A stretch of DNA of 10,098 nt. It comes from MED-G20 sp038108155 (GTDB taxonomy: Bacteria > Bacteroidota > Bacteroidia > Flavobacteriales_D > Parvicellaceae). Below are positions 6,438 to 10,098 of this stretch, one piece after another; the first letter of the stretch is position 1; each line of letters opens with the position of its first letter. A program made the position numbers and the translations under genes. The notes under the pieces are model-generated. The model ran no database searches and was not told the origin of the DNA. It worked only from the letters and a program-made list of their open reading frames with translations. The stretch is taken from contig JAYNHP010000055.1 of assembly GCA_038108155.1 (NCBI GenBank), positions 1 through 10,098 of the forward strand. Reading direction: 5' to 3'.

Positions 6438-7050
6438 TATTTCTGTAAAATATGGCGAAATAGACATTAAATTCCCAAATATAAATTTGGATTATGGAGG
6501 TCAGTTGCTAATCATTGGAAAAAGTGGTTCAGGTAAAACAAGCTTACTTAATATTTTAGGAGGACTATTGTCTCCTCAAACTGGTAATGTCTTGGTAAAC
6601 GATACAGATCTTTTTAGTCTTTCCAATAATAAAAGAGATAATTTTAGAGGGCAACAAATTGGATTTGTATTTCAAACCCCTCATTTTATAAAGTCTCTTT
6701 CAGTTAATGACAATTTAAAGTTTTCACAGTATATGACTTCTGAGGTAAATCAATCCAAAATTGATATGCTTTTAAAAAAAGTGAAGTTAAATCATTTAAA
6801 AAACGCTTCAATTCAAAATCTAAGTGAAGGTGAGAAACAAAGGATTTCAATAATTAGAGCATTGGTAAATCAACCTTCTATCATTTTTGCAGATGAGCCA
6901 ACTTCTGCTTTGGACGACAACTCATGTAACAATGTGGTTGATATATTAGCTAATTTATCTCAGGAAAACAATACTACACTTGTAATAGTAACTCACGATA
7001 AAAGAATAAAAGATAAGTTCCCCAATCAAATAAGTTTAAATGATTTTTAA
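6421..7050 (+). CDS. ABC transporter ATP-binding protein (LolD/MacB type)
   Basis: This is a cytoplasmic ATPase of about 209 aa that powers the permease encoded next. Counting from TTG 6421 it has an A-loop aromatic at Y11, Walker A GKSGSGKT (33-40), a Q-loop in GFVFQTPHF, the signature LSEGEKQR, Walker B IIFADEPTSALDD with the catalytic Glu, and the H-loop VTHD. All ATPase motifs look intact. The start is inferred: TTG at 6421 gives MIRTNNISVKYGE, the normal N-terminus for this family. No in-frame ATG is available, and a TTG at 6388 would add 11 residues that mainly overlap lgt. The subfamily covers LolD, MacB, FtsE and the ATPases of metal-linked cassettes; the neighbours favour the last. 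It overlaps lgt by 17 and the permease gene by 11 bases, so translation is probably coupled. Confidence 0.92.
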   Translation: MIRTNNISVKYGEIDIKFPNINLDYGGQLLIIGKSGSGKTSLLNILGGLLSPQTGNVLVNDTDLFSLSNNKRDNFRGQQIGFVFQTPHFIKSLSVNDNLKFSQYMTSEVNQSKIDMLLKKVKLNHLKNASIQNLSEGEKQRISIIRALVNQPSIIFADEPTSALDDNSCNNVVDILANLSQENNTTLVIVTHDKRIKDKFPNQISLNDF

Positions 7051-8290
7051 GTTAGCCTGGAGAAATATTATAACTAGACCTCTTTCAAGTGGCCTTTCTG
7101 CAGTTTTGCTCAGTTCATCAATAATGGTAATTGTTTTATCCATGCTTACCATGAAACAAATGAAATCTAAGTTTAATGAAAATGCAAATAAGATAGATTT
7201 AGTAGTTGGATCGAAAGGTAGTAGACTTCAGTCTGTATTGTGTAATGTATTTCATATAGATTATCCCAACGGGAATATAAAACTTAAGGAAGTTGACTTT
7301 CTCTTTAAACATCCTTTCGTAAAAAGTGCAATACCAATCTCACTAGGGGATTCTTATAAAAAACATAGAATAATTGGAACAAATTCAAATTTCATCACCC
7401 AGATATATAATGGATCAATTTCAAAAGGAAATATTTTTAATAAACCTTTAGAAGTGGTAATTGGTGCCAATGTTGCAGCGAAATTAAAATTAGATATTGG
7501 TGACTCTTTCAGCGGTAGCCATGGAATAGAAGAATCAACCCACGATCATGAGGATTTTCCGTACCGTGTTGTAGGTATTCTTTCACCAACAGGGGAAATT
7601 ATTGATCAATTAATAATAACTTCATTAGAAAGTGTTTGGCAAGTTCATCCTCATAATGATAAAAAAGGTTCTTTTGATTTAAAAACAGCAGAAGAACACG
7701 ACCATCATTCTCATGACCACAAAACCGAAGTTTCTGAAAATAATAGGGAGGTAACAGCAGTTTTAGTAAATTACAATTCACCTAGAGCAAAATTTTCAAT
7801 TCCAGGAATTGTCAATCAAAAAAATGCATTGATGGGGGCAGAACCAGCTATTGAAATCAAACAGCTTTTAGATCTTATAGAACCTGCTGTTAACGTTATT
7901 TACGTCTTGTCACTATTTATTTTTGGGCTTTCTCTTTTTAGTATTGTTGTTACGTTATTAAATTCGATGAAAGACAGAAAATATGAAATATCTATGATGA
8001 GAGTTGGTGGAGCCAGTGTAAGATTAATCTTTATTTCTATAATTTTAGAAGGTTTCTTTATCGGTTTAATTGGAAGTATTTCAGGACTGATATTGGGACA
8101 TTCAATTATGGGAATTATGGCTAGATTTTTAAATCTTAAGTACAATTATCAATTTTCAGGTTTGGTGTTTGATGGCCTAGAACTAGTTTTACTTTTTATG
8201 ACAATACTTATTGGAATGATTGCGGCAATATTCCCTGCGATAGCAGCCTACAGGTTGGATATATCCAAGACATTAAAAAATAAAATATGA
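7040..8290 (+). CDS. FtsX/MacB-type ABC permease with His-rich periplasmic region
   Basis: This is a 416-aa inner-membrane permease with the four-helix FtsX/MacB plan: one helix near residues 17-38, a large periplasmic domain (about 40-282), then three helices (about 284-308, 328-358, 379-403) forming the FtsX domain. The end, FPAIAAYRLDISKTLK, is typical of the family. Near the first helix lies VVGSKGSRLQ...NVFHID, a motif I associate with permeases of the PA4065 type rather than with LolC/E. The periplasmic domain holds HGIEESTHDHED (161-172), VHPH (202-205) and EHDHHSHDHK (219-228), about ten histidines with many acidic residues, which suggests transition-metal binding. It pairs with the ATPase encoded upstream (11-base overlap) and overlaps the next gene by four bases (ATGA). 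Whether it exports, imports or acts mechanically is not visible. Confidence 0.9.
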   Translation: MIFKLAWRNIITRPLSSGLSAVLLSSSIMVIVLSMLTMKQMKSKFNENANKIDLVVGSKGSRLQSVLCNVFHIDYPNGNIKLKEVDFLFKHPFVKSAIPISLGDSYKKHRIIGTNSNFITQIYNGSISKGNIFNKPLEVVIGANVAAKLKLDIGDSFSGSHGIEESTHDHEDFPYRVVGILSPTGEIIDQLIITSLESVWQVHPHNDKKGSFDLKTAEEHDHHSHDHKTEVSENNREVTAVLVNYNSPRAKFSIPGIVNQKNALMGAEPAIEIKQLLDLIEPAVNVIYVLSLFIFGLSLFSIVVTLLNSMKDRKYEISMMRVGGASVRLIFISIILEGFFIGLIGSISGLILGHSIMGIMARFLNLKYNYQFSGLVFDGLELVLLFMTILIGMIAAIFPAIAAYRLDISKTLKNKI

Positions 8291-8727
8291 GAAATAAAAT
8301 AATTTTAGTAATCACCATTTCTTTATTTTTTATTAATAATATTTTTAGTCAAAATATTATTACATGGGAGCTATTGAAAAATGTAGAGTTTGATGAGATA
8401 TGGTCTGAAGAATTTCAGGCTTATTATATGGTGCCAAAGTTTTCGGAATCCGTTAAAGAAATGGACGGCAAAGAAGTTCAAATTAGGGGCTTTATTATTC
8501 CAGTCGATATTGTTCAAGATTACTATGTGCTTTCTGCCAATCCATATAGCTCTTGTTTCTTTTGCGGTCAGGCTGGTCCCGAATCAGTAATGGAGATTCA
8601 AATGATTAAAAAATACGAAGGTTTAAGAATGGACCAAGTAATTACTTATAAGGGCACTTTAAAATTAAATGTGGATGATATTTACCAATTAAATTATATT
8701 CTAGAAGATGCAGAAATAGTAGAGTAG
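8287..8727 (+). CDS. Secreted CxxC protein, DUF3299-like, partner of the ABC system
   Basis: This is a 146-aa periplasmic or exported protein of unknown function. A Sec signal peptide is clear: R2/K4, a hydrophobic core at 5-19, and cleavage probably after S21, exposing Q22, a common Bacteroidota pattern. There is no lipobox Cys. The mature part contains VQIRGFIIPVD (65-74), then SSCFFCGQAGPESVMEI (88-104) with C90 and C93, the only two cysteines. From memory this layout matches DUF3299 proteins such as PA4066, encoded beside the same kind of ATPase and permease. The CxxC followed by conserved polar residues could bind metal or undergo redox change; neither is established. It begins inside the permease stop codon. 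Its TAG (8725-8727) directly abuts the stop codon of waaA on the opposite strand. Confidence 0.85.
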   Translation: MRNKIILVITISLFFINNIFSQNIITWELLKNVEFDEIWSEEFQAYYMVPKFSESVKEMDGKEVQIRGFIIPVDIVQDYYVLSANPYSSCFFCGQAGPESVMEIQMIKKYEGLRMDQVITYKGTLKLNVDDIYQLNYILEDAEIVE

Positions 8728-9936
8728 TTAAACCAATTTTTGAATTTCATTCCAAATGATTTTCGTAGCTCCTTTATTATCTTTAATTATTTGTCTAGCC
8801 CTTTTCTTTTTTTTCTCTAGTTCTGATTTATTTCCAAGTAACTTTAAAATTATATTTTTTAGCTCTTTAGAATCGTGGATGGTTTCTGCAATTTCTTCTT
8901 TAAGCATTAAGTTAGCTTCTGGGTATTTACCAATATTGGGGCCAAATAAAAGAAAGTTTCCCTTTGCGGCTGCCTCTAAGATGTTGTGTAGCTTTCCTGA
9001 GTATCCTCCACCAACAAATGCAATATCGCTATAGTTGTAAAGATCTGCAAGAATTCCAATTTGATCAACAATTAATATTTTAGGTAATGGTTTGTTTGAA
9101 TCAATTTCAGAGTACAATAAAGCTTCATTTCCAAATAATTTTTTTGTTTTTAATATTTTATTCTCTTTTATCTCATGGGGAGTTATTATCCAATTAACAT
9201 TGTCCATCTCCTCAATTATTTCCGCAGCCATTTTTTCTTCCTTTTCCCATGAAGAACCTAAAATAACACATGGAGACCTAATATCTAAAATCAATTTTGG
9301 TTCTACATCATTAAAGTTATCAAATCTAGTATCTCCAGAATATTTAAAATTGGAAAATCCATTTTCTTCTAATATTTCTTTGGATGAATTATCTGCTGTT
9401 AATATTAAACTCATGGACTGAAGTATTTTTTTTGCGGACTTTCCTAAATTATTAAAATACCATTGGTTGTCTCTAAATTTAGAAGAAAATACCAAAGTTG
9501 GGATTTTTCTCTTATTACATTCTCTTATTAAATTGAGCCACAGATCATACTTCACAAAAATTAAAATACTTGGATTTATAAAATCAATAATTTTTTTTGA
9601 ATTTCTTTTTTTATCAAAAGGCAAATAAAATTTATGAAAATTTTCATTTTCAAAATTATAGTTTTCATATCCAGAGGGACTAAAAAACGACATTACCACT
9701 TGGTTGTTTTTTTGATTTAATATTTTTTTTATAATAGAATTTGCCATAATTGCTTCTCCATGAGAGGCAGCATGTATCCAAAAAGTTTTTTTATCGGAAT
9801 TTAAATTGGATAAGTTTTTCTGCCAATTTTTTTGACCTTTTATTGATTTTTTGGATTTACTATTTCCAAAAAAAGCAGAAGCTTTTAAGTAAATAGATAA
9901 TAGCTCAATAGCAATTTGATAATGAAATAACCCCAT
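8728..9936 (-). CDS. waaA: 3-deoxy-D-manno-octulosonic acid (Kdo) transferase WaaA
   Basis: WaaA (KdtA) transfers Kdo from CMP-Kdo to the lipid A precursor at the cytoplasmic face of the inner membrane. The 402-aa product is of normal size. It has a membrane-associated N-terminal helix (about 4-24), the catalytic-base motif WIHAASHGE with E61, the SPSGYE motif (86-91), VKYDLWLNL (128-136), and the GT-B C-terminal nucleotide-sugar site FVGGGYSGKLHNILEAAAKG (309-328) followed by LLFGPN. How many Kdo units are added cannot be told from sequence. ATG at 9936-9934 comes directly after the TAA of the upstream gene (TAAATG), so the two are probably in one operon. The 3' end abuts the DUF3299-like gene with no space for a terminator. 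This gene shows that the cell makes lipopolysaccharide or a related Kdo-lipid A. Confidence 0.95.
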   Translation of the reverse strand: MGLFHYQIAIELLSIYLKASAFFGNSKSKKSIKGQKNWQKNLSNLNSDKKTFWIHAASHGEAIMANSIIKKILNQKNNQVVMSFFSPSGYENYNFENENFHKFYLPFDKKRNSKKIIDFINPSILIFVKYDLWLNLIRECNKRKIPTLVFSSKFRDNQWYFNNLGKSAKKILQSMSLILTADNSSKEILEENGFSNFKYSGDTRFDNFNDVEPKLILDIRSPCVILGSSWEKEEKMAAEIIEEMDNVNWIITPHEIKENKILKTKKLFGNEALLYSEIDSNKPLPKILIVDQIGILADLYNYSDIAFVGGGYSGKLHNILEAAAKGNFLLFGPNIGKYPEANLMLKEEIAETIHDSKELKNIILKLLGNKSELEKKKKRARQIIKDNKGATKIIWNEIQKLV

Positions 9937-10098
9937 TTAATTATAGTAAAATTCGTTGGGATTTTTTCTTAAAACTGGGAAAAACCATCCTGCCCTTAGT
10001 CCAAGATATACATCAAATTTATTATCAGTGTAAGGGCCCATTAAGTCAATTTGATAATCTCTCATTCCTCTGTTAAATCCTTCTATAATTTCTATCCC
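9937..10098 (-). CDS. C-terminal 53 residues of a possible outer-membrane protein
   Basis: An open frame runs in from the right edge on the minus strand and ends with TAA at 9939-9937, directly against the waaA ATG. The visible end includes YQIDLMGPY, DVYLGLRAGWFFPVLRK and a final NEFYYN. Alternating hydrophobic and polar residues rich in Tyr, Phe and Trp, with an aromatic-rich end, resemble the last strands of an outer-membrane beta-barrel. That is an inference from composition; I do not recognise the family. The zero-base junction with waaA implies cotranscription and fits an envelope role. Confidence 0.7.
   Translation of the reverse strand, partial: GIEIIEGFNRGMRDYQIDLMGPYTDNKFDVYLGLRAGWFFPVLRKNPNEFYYN

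Noticed and set aside
7599..8145. Minus-strand open frames at 7599-7781 and 7900-8145 inside the permease gene
   Set aside because: They are antisense to well-supported coding sequence, show no domain signature and have no promoter-like element.
6421..8290. Assignment of the ATPase and permease as LolCDE or MacAB
   Set aside because: Only one permease with a His-rich domain is present, no membrane-fusion protein follows, and the partner gene encodes a DUF3299-like CxxC protein, so a metal-linked cassette fits better. LolD-like similarity of the ATPase alone is not decisive.
8390..8590. Alternative plus-strand frame of 66 codons within the DUF3299-like gene
   Set aside because: It overlaps the frame that has a signal peptide and CxxC motif, and its own product has no recognisable features.
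8756..9421. Two plus-strand open frames (8756-9034 and 9092-9421) opposite waaA
   Set aside because: Both lie fully antisense to waaA, which has clear catalytic motifs along its length. Their predicted products are Ser/Phe/Ile-rich without motifs, as expected for the complement of an AT-rich gene.
1..10098. Mobile elements, CRISPR repeats, toxin-antitoxin pairs, tRNA or rRNA genes
   Set aside because: I found no transposase-like protein, spaced direct repeats, tRNA cloverleaf or ribosomal RNA segment. The window reads as core genome rather than as a defence or accessory island.

Overview
The window is a compact, AT-rich piece of bacterial chromosome, roughly 70% A+T by eye. It most likely comes from a member of the Bacteroidota, probably a marine-type Flavobacteriales relative. 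The evidence is the Bacteroidota character of GreA, RuvC, Lgt, WaaA and the metallo-beta-lactamase/rhodanese fusion, the lack of Shine-Dalgarno sequences, TAnnTTTG-type promoter elements, and a secreted protein with an Ser-Gln signal-peptide cleavage region. All intact genes look functional. I see no mobile element, CRISPR array, tRNA or rRNA. Only about 156 bases (65-135, 3893-3898, 5291-5369) lie outside the proposed coding regions.

Layout. Bases 2-64 hold the C-terminus of an unrecognised gene, followed by a terminator-like hairpin. A greA-HIT pair (136-1001, +) follows and converges on ruvC (998-1549, -). From the start of ruvC a divergent pair runs on the plus strand: a flippase-like UPF0104 membrane protein and a membrane family-2 glycosyltransferase (1506-3607). 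This pair converges on a minus-strand operon of an ETHE1-like persulfide dioxygenase fused to two rhodanese domains, followed by a thioredoxin (5290 down to 3596). A 79-bp divergent promoter region (5291-5369) separates it from a plus-strand operon of four overlapping genes: lgt, a LolD/MacB-type ABC ATPase, an FtsX-type permease with a His-rich periplasmic region, and a secreted CxxC protein resembling DUF3299 (5370-8727). This converges, stop codon against stop codon, on waaA/kdtA (9936-8728, -). Upstream of waaA and touching it is the C-terminus of a possibly outer-membrane protein (9937-10098, -).

Themes. Several genes serve the envelope: Kdo transfer to lipid A, lipoprotein lipidation, a possible glycan assembly pair and an ABC system. 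The dioxygenase and thioredoxin make a plausible sulfide/persulfide-handling operon. The least understood part is the ATPase-permease-CxxC protein cassette. From memory it resembles the zinc-responsive cassettes PA4063-PA4066 of Pseudomonas aeruginosa and zrg of Vibrio cholerae. Its His-rich permease points to a transition metal, but the substrate and direction of transport cannot be read from sequence. Non-ATG starts are frequent: ruvC, the thioredoxin and the ABC ATPase appear to start with TTG, and the UPF0104 gene has no ATG anywhere near its N-terminus.
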